Below, in pieces: positions 27,328 to 36,309 of a DNA stretch of 64,000 nucleotides (positions are counted from its first letter, which is position 1; each line of letters begins with the position of its first letter). Origin of the DNA: Pararhizobium sp. YC-54. Lineage in GTDB: Bacteria; Pseudomonadota; Alphaproteobacteria; Rhizobiales; Rhizobiaceae. The stretch covers positions 252,087 through 316,086 of the forward strand of contig NZ_JAOYTH010000007.1 of NCBI RefSeq assembly GCF_025847205.1. Reading direction: 5' to 3'. Below the pieces are notes generated by a model. It had not been told where the DNA came from. It saw only the letters and a program-made list of their open reading frames with translations, and ran no database searches. The translations under genes and the position numbers were made by a program.

Positions 27328-30209
27328 GCCAGCAGATAGCACGACAAGGCCTACTAATTGACGGATCTCAGAAGATCCGCTTCACATTCGATGGCAAGCA
27401 GTTCGAGGGTGTAGCGGGAGATACCATTGCGTCTGCGCTTGCCGCCAACAACGAATGGATACTGTCCCGGTCGTTCAAATATCATCGGCCGCGCGGTGTC
27501 CTGACCATGGCCGCGCAAGATGCCAATACCCTCGTACAGGTTGGCAATGAGGTCAGCGTGTTTGCAGACCGTCACCGCATCTCGGAAGGATTGGCAGTAC
27601 GCGCACAGAATGTCAGCCATTCCGCGAGGAAGGATAGCGGGTTCATAATGAACCGCTTCTCCCGGTTCATGCCCGTCGGATTTTATTACCGAACCTTCTT
27701 CAAGCCCAAGGGCATATGGGAGAAGGTTTGGGAACCGCGGATCAGAGCCAAAGCGGGCCTCGGGACGCTCGATATCAATGAAGCCACAGACGGCTACTAT
27801 GACAAGGCATACGGTTGGTACGACGTTATCGTTGTAGGCGCGGGACCCGCAGGGTTGGCCGCAGCTATCGCGGCGGCGGACGCCGGTGCATCCGTCCTCA
27901 TCGTCGATGAGAACCCGGTCATCGGTGGCGCGCTGAACTACGCCCGTCACAACGGGACAAACGACCTCGCGGAGAAGGTGAAGGCACATCCGAAGATCGA
28001 GATCTGGACGGACGCCATCTGCAACGCCTGGTATGCTGACAACTGGCTGCCCGTCATTCGTGACAACCGATTGCACAAGCTTCGGGCCAAACAAGTCGTT
28101 CTGGCAACGGGCATGATCGAGCAGCCCTCGCAGTTCCGTAACAATGACCTGCCGGGGATCATGCAAGGATCGGCCGCTCAGCGCCTTATGAAGCTCTATG
28201 GAGTCAAGCCCGGCCAACGGGCCGTGGTACTTGCATCAAATGACGATGCCTACGGTGTTGCGCTCGATCTGCTTGATGCAGGCGTGCGGCTTGCCGCCGT
28301 CTGTGATCTTCGAAAGGGCGGCATTACGGGACCCAACCGGGCTCAACTAAAATCACGCAACGTGGAAGTACTTGACGGCTGGTGCATCTGGGAAGCAAGG
28401 CCCGCAGCTGGTCACAAACACGTTGACGTAGTTGAACTGGCAGAGCTGGATGAGATGGGCAAAGCAGGAAAGCTCCGTCTCCGCTTCGATTGCGATCTCG
28501 TGTGCATGTCGGTCGGTTATATCCCTGCCTATCAGCTCCCCCTACAAGCGCGTGGAAAACTCTCTTACGACGAGGGCACTGCGCAATTTACAATCCATGG
28601 ACAAGACGAGGCAGTTCTACTTGCAGGATCGGTTGACGGATTTTTTGATGTCGATAGCTGCATTACCGACGGCCTCGCCCAAGGGGCGCAGGCTGCTGTA
28701 AACTGCGGTTATTTTGTTCAAGAGAAGCCGTCACGCCTCTCCCGTCCGGCTCTTTCGCCTAACCATCATCGTCCAATCTTCCCTCATCCCGCCGGTAAGG
28801 ACTTCGTCGATTTCGATGAAGATCTGCAGGTCAAGGACATCAAGAACGCCGTCGCGGACGGCTATCGCGAACTCGAACTGGTTAAACGCTTTTCCACCGT
28901 TGGGATGGGACCGAGCCAAGGACGTCACGCCGCTCTTGCTACTGCAATGCTCGTTTCGAAGGAGACGGGGCGGACAATCAGCAAAGTCGGGGTAACAACC
29001 GCCAGGCCTCCGGTCACGACGGAAAAGATTGCAACGTTGGCAGGACGCAAGTTCACTCCGATGCGTCGCACCCCGATGCACGACCTGCATGCTGAGGCGG
29101 GAGCGTCGTGGCTCCTCGCTGGAAACTGGATGCGGCCGGCCTTCTACGGCAAGGGCGCCGACGACAGGAAAATTATAGCCGAAGAGGTTCTTAATGCCCG
29201 TAACAATGTGGGCATGATTGATGTGTCGACTCTCGGTGGCCTAGATGTCCGGGGACCGGACGCCGCAGAGTTTCTTAATCGGATGTACACATTCGCGTAC
29301 GCCAAGCTTCCGATCGGTAAAACTCGATATCTGTTGATGACCAATGAAGCAGGTACGGTAATCGACGATGGTGTCGCGTGCCGGCGAGGTGAGCAGTACT
29401 TTTATGTTACGGCCACGACGACGGGCGTCGATCGAATTTACCGGAATATGCTCTGGTGGAATGCGCAATGGCGGCTCGATGTCGATATTGCCAATGTCAC
29501 GGCCGCTTATTCAGGCGTCAATCTAGCCGGCCCAAATGCCCGCAGGGTACTCGAAAAGCTGACCGACGACATTGATGTCTCCGCGGAGCAGTTCCCCTAT
29601 CTCGCCTATCGTGAGGGTAAAGTCGTCGGCATTCCAGCACGCGTCTTCCGCGTTGGCTTCATCGGTGAGCTAGGTTACGAAATCCACGTCCCGTCACGAT
29701 ACGGCGCAGAGCTTTGGCGCGCTATCCAGGAGGCAGGCCAAGCGTACAGTATCAAGCCATTTGGGCTTGAGGCCCAGCGTGTCATGCGGCTGGAGAAGGG
29801 GCATGTCATTGTCGGACAGGATACTGACGGCATGACCACGCCGGAAGAACTCGATATGACTTGGGCCGTCGCAAAATCGAAGCCGTTCTTTGTTGGAAAG
29901 CGCAGCCTCGAGATTCGGGACAAAGCGCTGTCAACCCGTCGGCTAGTTGGCTTTTCGCTAGATCAGATGCCGTCATCCGCCCTGCAAGAATCCAATCTTG
30001 TCGTAAAGGGAGGTGAAATCGTCGGGTTTGTGACGTCTCTCACCCGTTCGCCAACACTCTCCAAGGTCATTGGGCTTGCGTATGCAGATCGCGAGGACGC
30101 GACCTTGGGAGGTCGCATCGTAATTCGGGCGAGTGACGGCAGCCAGCATTCCGCTGAAGTCGTTTCACCACATTTCTACGATCCCGAAAACAAGCGGCAG
30201 GAGATGTAA
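27324..30209 (+). CDS. soxA: Sarcosine oxidase alpha subunit
   Basis: SoxA is the large subunit that binds NAD and carries a tetrahydrofolate-binding domain, passing the methyl group of sarcosine to THF. The product is 961 residues, about the family length. Domains in order are an N-terminal Fer2_4-like region (about 15-100), a dinucleotide-binding domain with VIVVGAGPAGLAAAIAAADA (about 166-190), and a C-terminal GcvT/aminomethyltransferase-like domain (about 580-955) with LEKGHVIVGQDTDG and a final SPTLSKVIGLAYA. It overlaps soxD by 4 bases and ends one base before soxG. It looks intact. Confidence 0.95.
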   Translation: MSQQIARQGLLIDGSQKIRFTFDGKQFEGVAGDTIASALAANNEWILSRSFKYHRPRGVLTMAAQDANTLVQVGNEVSVFADRHRISEGLAVRAQNVSHSARKDSGFIMNRFSRFMPVGFYYRTFFKPKGIWEKVWEPRIRAKAGLGTLDINEATDGYYDKAYGWYDVIVVGAGPAGLAAAIAAADAGASVLIVDENPVIGGALNYARHNGTNDLAEKVKAHPKIEIWTDAICNAWYADNWLPVIRDNRLHKLRAKQVVLATGMIEQPSQFRNNDLPGIMQGSAAQRLMKLYGVKPGQRAVVLASNDDAYGVALDLLDAGVRLAAVCDLRKGGITGPNRAQLKSRNVEVLDGWCIWEARPAAGHKHVDVVELAELDEMGKAGKLRLRFDCDLVCMSVGYIPAYQLPLQARGKLSYDEGTAQFTIHGQDEAVLLAGSVDGFFDVDSCITDGLAQGAQAAVNCGYFVQEKPSRLSRPALSPNHHRPIFPHPAGKDFVDFDEDLQVKDIKNAVADGYRELELVKRFSTVGMGPSQGRHAALATAMLVSKETGRTISKVGVTTARPPVTTEKIATLAGRKFTPMRRTPMHDLHAEAGASWLLAGNWMRPAFYGKGADDRKIIAEEVLNARNNVGMIDVSTLGGLDVRGPDAAEFLNRMYTFAYAKLPIGKTRYLLMTNEAGTVIDDGVACRRGEQYFYVTATTTGVDRIYRNMLWWNAQWRLDVDIANVTAAYSGVNLAGPNARRVLEKLTDDIDVSAEQFPYLAYREGKVVGIPARVFRVGFIGELGYEIHVPSRYGAELWRAIQEAGQAYSIKPFGLEAQRVMRLEKGHVIVGQDTDGMTTPEELDMTWAVAKSKPFFVGKRSLEIRDKALSTRRLVGFSLDQMPSSALQESNLVVKGGEIVGFVTSLTRSPTLSKVIGLAYADREDATLGGRIVIRASDGSQHSAEVVSPHFYDPENKRQEM

Positions 30210-30210
30210 C

Positions 30211-30837
30211 ATGGCTGCAATCGCAAGAAGCCCTTTCGCCGGAAGGGTCAATAGCAATCATAGCCGTGCACTCGCGCCCGCTGACGTGATCATCCATGAC
30301 CTCTCACCTAACGGGAGGACTGGGTTCAAGGGAGTTGGTACGACTGATTGGTTGACAACAAAGGTGCCCAGCATTCCTGAGCGTCCGAACAGGGCCACTA
30401 CGCTTTCGGATGGCTCAATCGTCGCGAGGCTCGGAAAAGACGAATATCTCCTTCTGAACGGGCGGAAATCTTCGATCTCTCTATCTGCCGGACTAGACGA
30501 GACTTGGGCCAGCGAGAGCACCACGTCCGCGAGCCGGATGGGCTATCCGCTGCCGCGCGCTGACAGCCATAGCTGGCTCTACCTTGAAGGCAAGAGCGTG
30601 CCGGAAATGATGGCCAAAATCTGCGGTGTCGACTTGCGCGAACAGAGTTTTCCGGAAGGCGAGATCGCACAAACTATCGTCGCGCGCATCGGAGCTGTGA
30701 TTATCCGAGAGGTTGGCGTGACGTCCGAGGGGCTGCACCTTCTGACCGACTTCGCTTCCGCGGATTATCTCTGGGAAGTGCTGGAAGATGCCTCCGCAGA
30801 ATACGGCGGCGGTTTTGTTCTCAACGGTCGGCAGTGA
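30211..30837 (+). CDS. soxG: Sarcosine oxidase gamma subunit
   Basis: SoxG is the accessory gamma subunit of heterotetrameric sarcosine oxidase, related to the GcvT fold. The product is 208 residues. Typical segments are LGKDEYLLL, HSWLYLEGKSVPEMMAKICGVD and IGAVIIREVG. GGCAGGAGATG ends just before the ATG at 30211, giving a good ribosome site. The stop overlaps an in-frame GTG of the next gene. Its position after soxA completes the BDAG order. Confidence 0.93.
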   Translation: MAAIARSPFAGRVNSNHSRALAPADVIIHDLSPNGRTGFKGVGTTDWLTTKVPSIPERPNRATTLSDGSIVARLGKDEYLLLNGRKSSISLSAGLDETWASESTTSASRMGYPLPRADSHSWLYLEGKSVPEMMAKICGVDLREQSFPEGEIAQTIVARIGAVIIREVGVTSEGLHLLTDFASADYLWEVLEDASAEYGGGFVLNGRQ

Positions 30838-30842
30838 CGGTC

Positions 30843-31931
30843 ATGTTCCAATTCAATTCCGACAACGGATCGCCCGTTTGTGAGCCGGTGATGAAAGCGT
30901 TGATCGCCTGCAACGAAGGCGTTGAGACGGCGTACGGAGCAGATCAGGTTACCGCGCAGTTGAAATCCGCCTACTCAGAATTTTTTGAGCGCGAGGTCTA
31001 TATTTTTCCGGTCGCATCCGGCACGGCAGGCAACGGTCTCGCACTCGGTGCCATCACGCCACCCTACGGAACGATCTTCTGCCACGAAACCTCGCATATC
31101 GTCACAACAGAAGGCGGGGCACCAGAATTTTACAGTGGTGGCGGACGTATGCGTCTCCTCCCCGGTGATCACAACAAGATATCCCCGCGCGAATTTAACG
31201 AGGCTCTCCAAAGGCACGGGATTGGTAACGCACACCATATGGCTGCGAGTGCTATCAGCATAACCCAGGCCACGGAGGCAGGCACTCTTTATCAGTTAGA
31301 CGAACTCGCCGCGTTAAGCGAGACCGCGCATCGCTTGGGATTGAAGGTACACCTGGATGGCGCCAGGATCTCCAACGCCCTAGTATCCATGCAATCCAGC
31401 CCCGCTGAGATGACCTGGAAAGCTGGCGTAGATGTCGTGACGTTCGGCACTACCAAGAACGGTACGATGAACGCAGAGGCGGTCATCGCGTTTGATCCTG
31501 ACCTCGCAAGGGTGCTTGGTTACATGCACAAACGTGCCGGGCATCTTTTTTCGAAAATGCGGTTTATGTCGGCTCAACTCCTGAGCTTTCTTGAAAATGA
31601 TCTGTGGCGATCGAATGCGAGCCAGGCAAACAGCAACGCAACCCGCATTACGCGCGCGTTAAAGGGCTGCGATGACGTCGAGTTCGCCCATCCTGTCGAC
31701 ATCAACGAGATTTTCGTATCCCTCCCGCAAGGATTATCGCGAGCTCTCGCTGACTGTGGAATCAACCTCAGGCCTTGGCCAATGAGTAGTGGCAGGGACG
31801 GTTTCCGTCTGGTTCTCAGCTACTGCGACAGCGCCGACGATCTCGAACTTTTCGAGAAGACCTGCCGCGACTATGCGCGAGACGCCCTCGTCTCGGCTGA
31901 CGGCAATCAGCAATCTCCCAGCATCGGCTGA
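30843..31931 (+). CDS. Low-specificity threonine-aldolase-like PLP enzyme
   Basis: This is a PLP-dependent beta-eliminating lyase of the threonine aldolase (LtaE/GlyI) family, 362 residues. The Schiff-base Lys is in FGTTKNGTMNAEAV, and GLKVHLDGARI supplies the PLP-binding Asp. Family members interconvert glycine plus an aldehyde with beta-hydroxy amino acids. In Pseudomonas sox clusters the place beside soxBDAG is held by serine hydroxymethyltransferase GlyA. Here this aldolase takes it, so serine formation from glycine and formaldehyde is a reasonable but unproven role. ATG 30843 is chosen; a GTG at 30834 overlaps soxG. Confidence 0.85.
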   Translation: MFQFNSDNGSPVCEPVMKALIACNEGVETAYGADQVTAQLKSAYSEFFEREVYIFPVASGTAGNGLALGAITPPYGTIFCHETSHIVTTEGGAPEFYSGGGRMRLLPGDHNKISPREFNEALQRHGIGNAHHMAASAISITQATEAGTLYQLDELAALSETAHRLGLKVHLDGARISNALVSMQSSPAEMTWKAGVDVVTFGTTKNGTMNAEAVIAFDPDLARVLGYMHKRAGHLFSKMRFMSAQLLSFLENDLWRSNASQANSNATRITRALKGCDDVEFAHPVDINEIFVSLPQGLSRALADCGINLRPWPMSSGRDGFRLVLSYCDSADDLELFEKTCRDYARDALVSADGNQQSPSIG

Positions 31932-31953
31932 CATGGATCCAGGAAGTGAAGAT

Positions 31954-32928
31954 ATGCTAGATTTCGAAATGATTTCCAAGGCCGCTCGAACGCTCAAGGG
32001 GGTGACACGTGTTACACCGCTGTTGGAATCGGAGTTGCTAAACAAGCAACTGGGTTTCCGCCTCCTCGTCAAAGCGGAGTGCCTGCAACGCACAGGGTCG
32101 TTCAAGATCCGCGGGGCCTACGTCAAGATTGCATCGCTTACCGACCAGGAGCGATCGTCGGGCGTGGTGGCTTTCTCGTCCGGGAACCATGCGCAAGGTG
32201 TTGCCGCTGCAGCCACAGAGCTGGGAGTTTCGTCGACGATCGTCATGCCGGATGACGCTCCTGCGGTGAAATTGCGGAACACTGCTGAATACGGTGCCAA
32301 GGTCATAACCTATGACAGGATCACCGGTGACCGCGCCAAAATTGCGCAGGATGTCGCCGAACAGACGGGGGCCGTGCTCGTCCCTCCCTATGACGATTAT
32401 GTTTTGATGTCAGGGCAGGGCACGATCGGGATCGAAATCGCAAATCAATTGTCTCAGCGGAACATATCAGCGGATGCTTTGGTTTGCCCGGCCGGTGGAG
32501 GAGGGCTCATAGCAGGTGTTGCAACGGCTTTGAAGGAGTTGGCTCCTGAGACCGTGATCTATTCTGCCGAGCCCGACCATTTCGACGACACCCGCCGCTC
32601 GCTGGCTGCAGGAGAACGCATTGGGAATGATCCTGGGCACTCGTCAATATGTGATTCGATTGTAACGCAAATTCCCGGTGAGAAGACGTTCCCAATTAAC
32701 AAGTCCATTCTCGCGGGCGGTTTTGCAGTCTCAGAGAGCGACGTGTATTTGGCCATGCAAGCGTTGGCAGATCATCTGAAACTTGTCAGCGAACCAGGTG
32801 GCGCAGCTGCGGTTGCAGCAGTGATGCGCGATGCCGAACACTGGAAGGGTAAAACAGTGGTCGCGGTCGTCTCCGGAGGGAATGTCGACCTCGACACCTT
32901 CCGCGGATTTCTGAGGACGACTGCCTGA
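31954..32928 (+). CDS. Serine/threonine dehydratase, PLP-dependent
   Basis: This is a fold-type II PLP dehydratase that deaminates L-serine to pyruvate or L-threonine to 2-oxobutyrate. The product is 324 residues, without the C-terminal regulatory domain of biosynthetic IlvA, so it is the catabolic type. The PLP Lys is in RTGSFKIRGAY, the phosphate loop is PAGGGGLIAG, and the C-terminus has AVVSGGNVDLDTF. AGGAAG precedes ATG 31954; an upstream ATG at 31933 is weaker. In ectoine clusters a paralogue is called EutB, but sequence alone does not separate them. With the aldolase it could turn glycine and a C1 unit into pyruvate. Confidence 0.88.
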   Translation: MLDFEMISKAARTLKGVTRVTPLLESELLNKQLGFRLLVKAECLQRTGSFKIRGAYVKIASLTDQERSSGVVAFSSGNHAQGVAAAATELGVSSTIVMPDDAPAVKLRNTAEYGAKVITYDRITGDRAKIAQDVAEQTGAVLVPPYDDYVLMSGQGTIGIEIANQLSQRNISADALVCPAGGGGLIAGVATALKELAPETVIYSAEPDHFDDTRRSLAAGERIGNDPGHSSICDSIVTQIPGEKTFPINKSILAGGFAVSESDVYLAMQALADHLKLVSEPGGAAAVAAVMRDAEHWKGKTVVAVVSGGNVDLDTFRGFLRTTA

Positions 32929-32971
32929 ACACGGGCAAACGCCACAACGCTCAAAAACGATGTCTTTTACT

Positions 32972-32990
32972 CCGTCCATCTCTTGGACGG
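32972..32990 (+). other. Small hairpin upstream of purU
   Basis: CCGTCCA and TGGACGG form a 7-bp stem with a 5-base loop, 32 bases before purU. No T-run follows, so it is not a clear terminator; it may affect mRNA stability or partial termination between the dehydratase and purU. Confidence 0.35.
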
Positions 32991-33021
32991 TCCATCACAC
33001 TCAACCCTGTGAAGGCACACA

Positions 33022-33906
33022 ATGACGACCTATGTTCTCACCGCAACTTGCCAATCGACACGCGGTATCGTGGCAGCAATTTCGGGATTTCTCTACGAAA
33101 CCGGCTGCAATATCATTGACAGCTCCCAGTTTGACGATCTCAGCACGGGCCGCTTTTTCATGCGCGTATCGTTCATATCACAGGACGGTGTTGGCGCTGA
33201 TGCACTGGCCGACGGATTGAAACCTATCGCCGAAAAGTTTGCGATGGAAACCCAGCTCCATTTGCAGGCTGAAAGAACCAAAGTCCTTCTAATGGTATCA
33301 CGCTTTGGCCATTGCCTTAACGACTTGCTGTATCGCTGGCGTATCGGCGCACTTCCGATTGATATTGTCGGCGTCGTTTCCAATCACTTTGACTATCAGA
33401 AAGTTGTCGTCAATCACGACATTCCGTTCCACCACATCAAGGTCACAAAGGAAAATAAGCCAAAGGCCGAAGCCCAGATCATGGAGATCGTGGAGCAGAC
33501 GGGCACCGAACTCGTCGTGCTTGCCCGATATATGCAGGTTCTCTCGGACGCCATGTGCGCAAAGATGTCCGGAAGGATCATTAACATACATCATTCGTTT
33601 CTGCCGAGCTTCAAGGGCGCGAACCCCTACAAGCAAGCATACGAGCGAGGTGTGAAGCTAATAGGTGCGACCGCACATTACGTCACTGCAGACCTTGATG
33701 AGGGACCAATTATCGAGCAGGATACTGTTCGTATTACACATGCGCAGAGCGCAGAAGACTACGTCTCACTCGGCCGAGACGTCGAGAGTCAGGTGCTTGC
33801 TCGCGCCATTCACGCACATATCCATCATAGGGTGTTCTTGAACGGAAGCCGTACTGTTGTTTTCCCTGCGAGTCCGGGCAGCTTTGCGTCGGAGCGCATG
33901 GGATGA
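33022..33906 (+). CDS. purU: Formyltetrahydrofolate deformylase
   Basis: PurU hydrolyses 10-formyl-THF to formate and free THF, releasing folate for more C1 uptake. The product is 294 residues. An N-terminal ACT domain (about 1-80) precedes the formyltransferase-like domain, with [16 protein letters not shown] and [20 protein letters not shown] as the catalytic signature. GAAGG precedes the ATG at 33022. It is part of the sox gene set in many bacteria, which fits disposal of C1 units from sarcosine. It ends in an ATGA overlap with folD. Confidence 0.96.
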   Translation: MTTYVLTATCQSTRGIVAAISGFLYETGCNIIDSSQFDDLSTGRFFMRVSFISQDGVGADALADGLKPIAEKFAMETQLHLQAERTKVLLMVSRFGHCLNDLLYRWRIGALPIDIVGVVSNHFDYQKVVVNHDIPFHHIKVTKENKPKAEAQIMEIVEQTGTELVVLARYMQVLSDAMCAKMSGRIINIHHSFLPSFKGANPYKQAYERGVKLIGATAHYVTADLDEGPIIEQDTVRITHAQSAEDYVSLGRDVESQVLARAIHAHIHHRVFLNGSRTVVFPASPGSFASERMG

Positions 33907-34817
33907 CGAAAGCGGTTGTGATTGACGGAAAGGCTATCGCATCATCCGTCTTGCAGCAGGTGAAAACTGCGTCAGTTGATCTTGTAACGGCGAAGGACAT
34001 AACGCCCGGACTTGCAGTTGTGATTGTCGGGAACGATCCTGCAAGCCACGCCTATGTGGCGGCCAAAAGCAAAATGGCAAAAGAGTGCGGTTTTGCTTCG
34101 TCTCAATTCACGTTAACTGAAGGAACCACTCAGTCGGAACTTGCCGAACTGATTGAAAATCTGAACGACGATCCCAAGGTGCACGGTATACTGGTGCAAT
34201 TGCCTCTGCCGCCGCATTTGGACAGCGAGATGATCATACAATCGATCTTGCCTCAGAAGGACGTGGATGGACTCAACATTTCAAACGCCGGAAAGCTAGC
34301 TGTTGGCGACTTGAGAACAGGGATTTTGCCATGCACACCCGCCGGTGCCATGGTCCTAATTTCCGAAATTCACGGCTTGGACCTTTCAGGTCTAAGAGCA
34401 GTTGTTGTTGGTCGGTCCAACCTGTTTGGGAAACCGATGGGTCAACTGCTGCTGGCTGCTAACGCGACCGTTACCATGGCTCACTCCCGCACCAAGGATC
34501 TGAGGTCGATCTGCTGCGAGGCCGATATAGTCATAGCCGCGGTCGGTAGGCCCGAAATGATCAAAGGCGACTGGTTAAAGCAGGGAGCCACTGTAATCGA
34601 TGTCGGGATCAACCGCGTCCAGGCACCAGAGCTGGGCGATGGCCGAACGCGGTTGGTCGGCGACGTTTCCTTCAACGAAGCAAAAAATGTCGTGGGCGCA
34701 GTTACACCTGTTCCGGGGGGGGTCGGACCAATGACTATAGCCATGCTCATGGCGAACACTTTAACAGCTGCTTACCGCGCTGCTGGACTGAGCTTCAAAC
34801 TCGTCCACGCTAAATGA
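33903..34817 (+). CDS. folD: Methylene-THF dehydrogenase / methenyl-THF cyclohydrolase
   Basis: FolD converts 5,10-methylene-THF to 10-formyl-THF in two steps. The product is 304 residues. Signatures are [13 protein letters not shown] (with the catalytic Lys), [35 protein letters not shown] and [18 protein letters not shown]. It starts inside purU by a 4-base overlap and sits just after it. SoxA yields methylene-THF, FolD turns it to formyl-THF and PurU to formate, so these three form a C1 disposal route. It is probably a second, catabolism-specific copy beside the chromosomal one. Confidence 0.96.
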   Translation: MTKAVVIDGKAIASSVLQQVKTASVDLVTAKDITPGLAVVIVGNDPASHAYVAAKSKMAKECGFASSQFTLTEGTTQSELAELIENLNDDPKVHGILVQLPLPPHLDSEMIIQSILPQKDVDGLNISNAGKLAVGDLRTGILPCTPAGAMVLISEIHGLDLSGLRAVVVGRSNLFGKPMGQLLLAANATVTMAHSRTKDLRSICCEADIVIAAVGRPEMIKGDWLKQGATVIDVGINRVQAPELGDGRTRLVGDVSFNEAKNVVGAVTPVPGGVGPMTIAMLMANTLTAAYRAAGLSFKLVHAK

Positions 34818-34837
34818 AATTGACAAGGAACTGAGGC

Positions 34838-35296
34838 ATGGAAAGCGTTACAGCCGGGACCGCGTCGGATGGCCCTATGCTATTTGCGAACGGCAATTAT
34901 GTTCTCGCGAAGCGTCATCGCGATTTGGTGTTTACATCCGGGATGACGCCTCGAGAAGAAGGCCGCCTTATTCACACCGGAACTTTTACAAAAGATCTTC
35001 GTCCCGAGGATTCCAAGGAAGCGGTGGAACTGGCAGTGTCGAATGCCCTTGCTGCGGCTCGCCGGGCAATTGGCGCTGACGAACGAGTGGGAAGCATCTT
35101 AACTATGACCGTTTTCGTGTCGTCAACAGGCGACTTCAATCAACACTCGCGGGTAGCCGACCATGCCTCGAACTGGCTTGCGCGAGAACTTGGGCCGGAC
35201 GGGATCGGCACGCGAGCGGCCGTCGGAGTGTCCTCGTTGCCGGGTGGCGCTCTGATTGAGATACAAATGACGGCCATCATCGTGCCTGATGTATAG
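34838..35296 (+). CDS. ridA: RidA-family imine/enamine deaminase
   Basis: RidA proteins hydrolyse reactive enamines such as 2-aminoacrylate released by serine/threonine dehydratases. The product is 152 residues. Family segments are VFTSGMTPREEG and GTRAAVGVSSLPGGALIEIQM, including the key Arg. A dehydratase that makes 2-aminoacrylate is encoded three genes upstream. The sequence differs from housekeeping RidA and may be a Rid1-3-type protein. It is the last complete cargo gene before traR. Confidence 0.86.
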   Translation: MESVTAGTASDGPMLFANGNYVLAKRHRDLVFTSGMTPREEGRLIHTGTFTKDLRPEDSKEAVELAVSNALAAARRAIGADERVGSILTMTVFVSSTGDFNQHSRVADHASNWLARELGPDGIGTRAAVGVSSLPGGALIEIQMTAIIVPDV

Positions 35297-35601
35297 TCTT
35301 TTTAAGGTGACAGGATTTAGCAGCAGCTCTGAGCGAGTTTCAGATACTCAACGTGTGACCCGCGTCGTCTGTCGGAGAAAGGCGTGGTACCCAATGCTTG
35401 CAATTCCAACCAAGCTAGTTGTTTTTGACGAACCAAAATGGCGCAATGCGGTCCAATTTCATGGACGTCACCAGCAGGATGGCCACCACGGCGCAATGCC
35501 AAATGATAGACGACACTGTCTGAGGCAGGGCTGATAGGCTGGCAGCAAGAAAGTCAACGCTGCATAGGCCAAAGCCCCAACATTGTTGGAGAGGAACCCG
35601 G
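35297..35601. other. Right junction, gene-free stretch before traR
   Basis: This 305-base stretch has no clear plus-strand gene. On the minus strand, 35415 to about 35590 reads as an open frame with a hydrophobic segment (SIIWHCAVVAILLVTSMKLD), which looks like the tail of a membrane protein and may be a remnant. GAGAGGAACCCGG precedes the traR start. No terminal repeat or integrase is visible. Confidence 0.35.
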
Positions 35602-36306
35602 GTGCAAAACTGGTTAGACAAGCTGATTGATCTTGCTGCGATTCCCGGCGACGAGCATCTAATAAAACAAGGCTTAGAGGCGGTAATTGCGTCGAGTGGC
35701 TTCAACGCTTACGCCTATCTCAACATCCAGCCGAGCCGTTCCAGCGCCTTGTCCAACTATCATCCTGAGTGGCAAGGAGAGTATTTCAGGTAACAGTTCA
35801 ATAGGCTTGATCCAGTGATAAAGCGTGCGCAGACGCTTAGGCGCGCCTTTTCATGGAGCGCCGAGTGGGACAGGCCCCGTCTGTCCGAAGACGAGCGATC
35901 CTTTTTTTCACTCGCGTCAGATTTCGGGATCCGATCTGGGATCACAGTTCCGGTTAGGATTGCTCATGGGGCTCTGGCGTTGTTCACGCTGGCGTCTTCG
36001 AAGCAGAAAGTCGACCTTGAGCGTGACATCGATCCGGTCGCAGCCGCAGCCGCGGTCGCGCAACTGCATTCAAAGATCTTGTTCGCCGATCCGACACCCA
36101 GCGCCGAAGAACAGCTCCGGCTTGATCCGAAAAGCGCAACCTATCTAAGGTGGATCGCGGACGGAAAGACGATGGAGGAGGTCGCCGATCTGGAAGGCGT
36201 CAAATACAACAGCGTCCGCATCAGAATCGAAACTGCCCGCAAGCAGTTCAACGTCCACACGATCACGCACCTGACTTCGACGGCAATCCGCAAAAAATTG
36301 ATCTGA
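35602..36306 (+). pseudogene. traR: TraR quorum-sensing activator, broken by an in-frame TAA
   Basis: TraR is the LuxR-family activator that, with 3-oxo-C8-homoserine lactone, turns on conjugation genes at tra boxes. Reading through, the frame is 234 residues, the exact length of Agrobacterium TraR. Codon 64 (35791-35793) is TAA where TraR has an ordinary residue, and the frame continues unbroken after it. Ligand-site positions W57, Y61, D70 and W85 of TraR all keep their residues, and the C-terminal helix-turn-helix (TMEEVADLEGVKYNSVRIRI) is intact. The start is GTG 35602. The damage is therefore a single base event and recent. A C-terminal piece could begin at the GTG at 35815, and would lack half of the ligand domain. 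Confidence 0.93.
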
Positions 36307-36309
36307 AGA

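Noticed and set aside
35289..35534. 81-residue plus-strand frame after ridA
   Set aside because: It overlaps the ridA end, has no ribosome site and has unbalanced composition.
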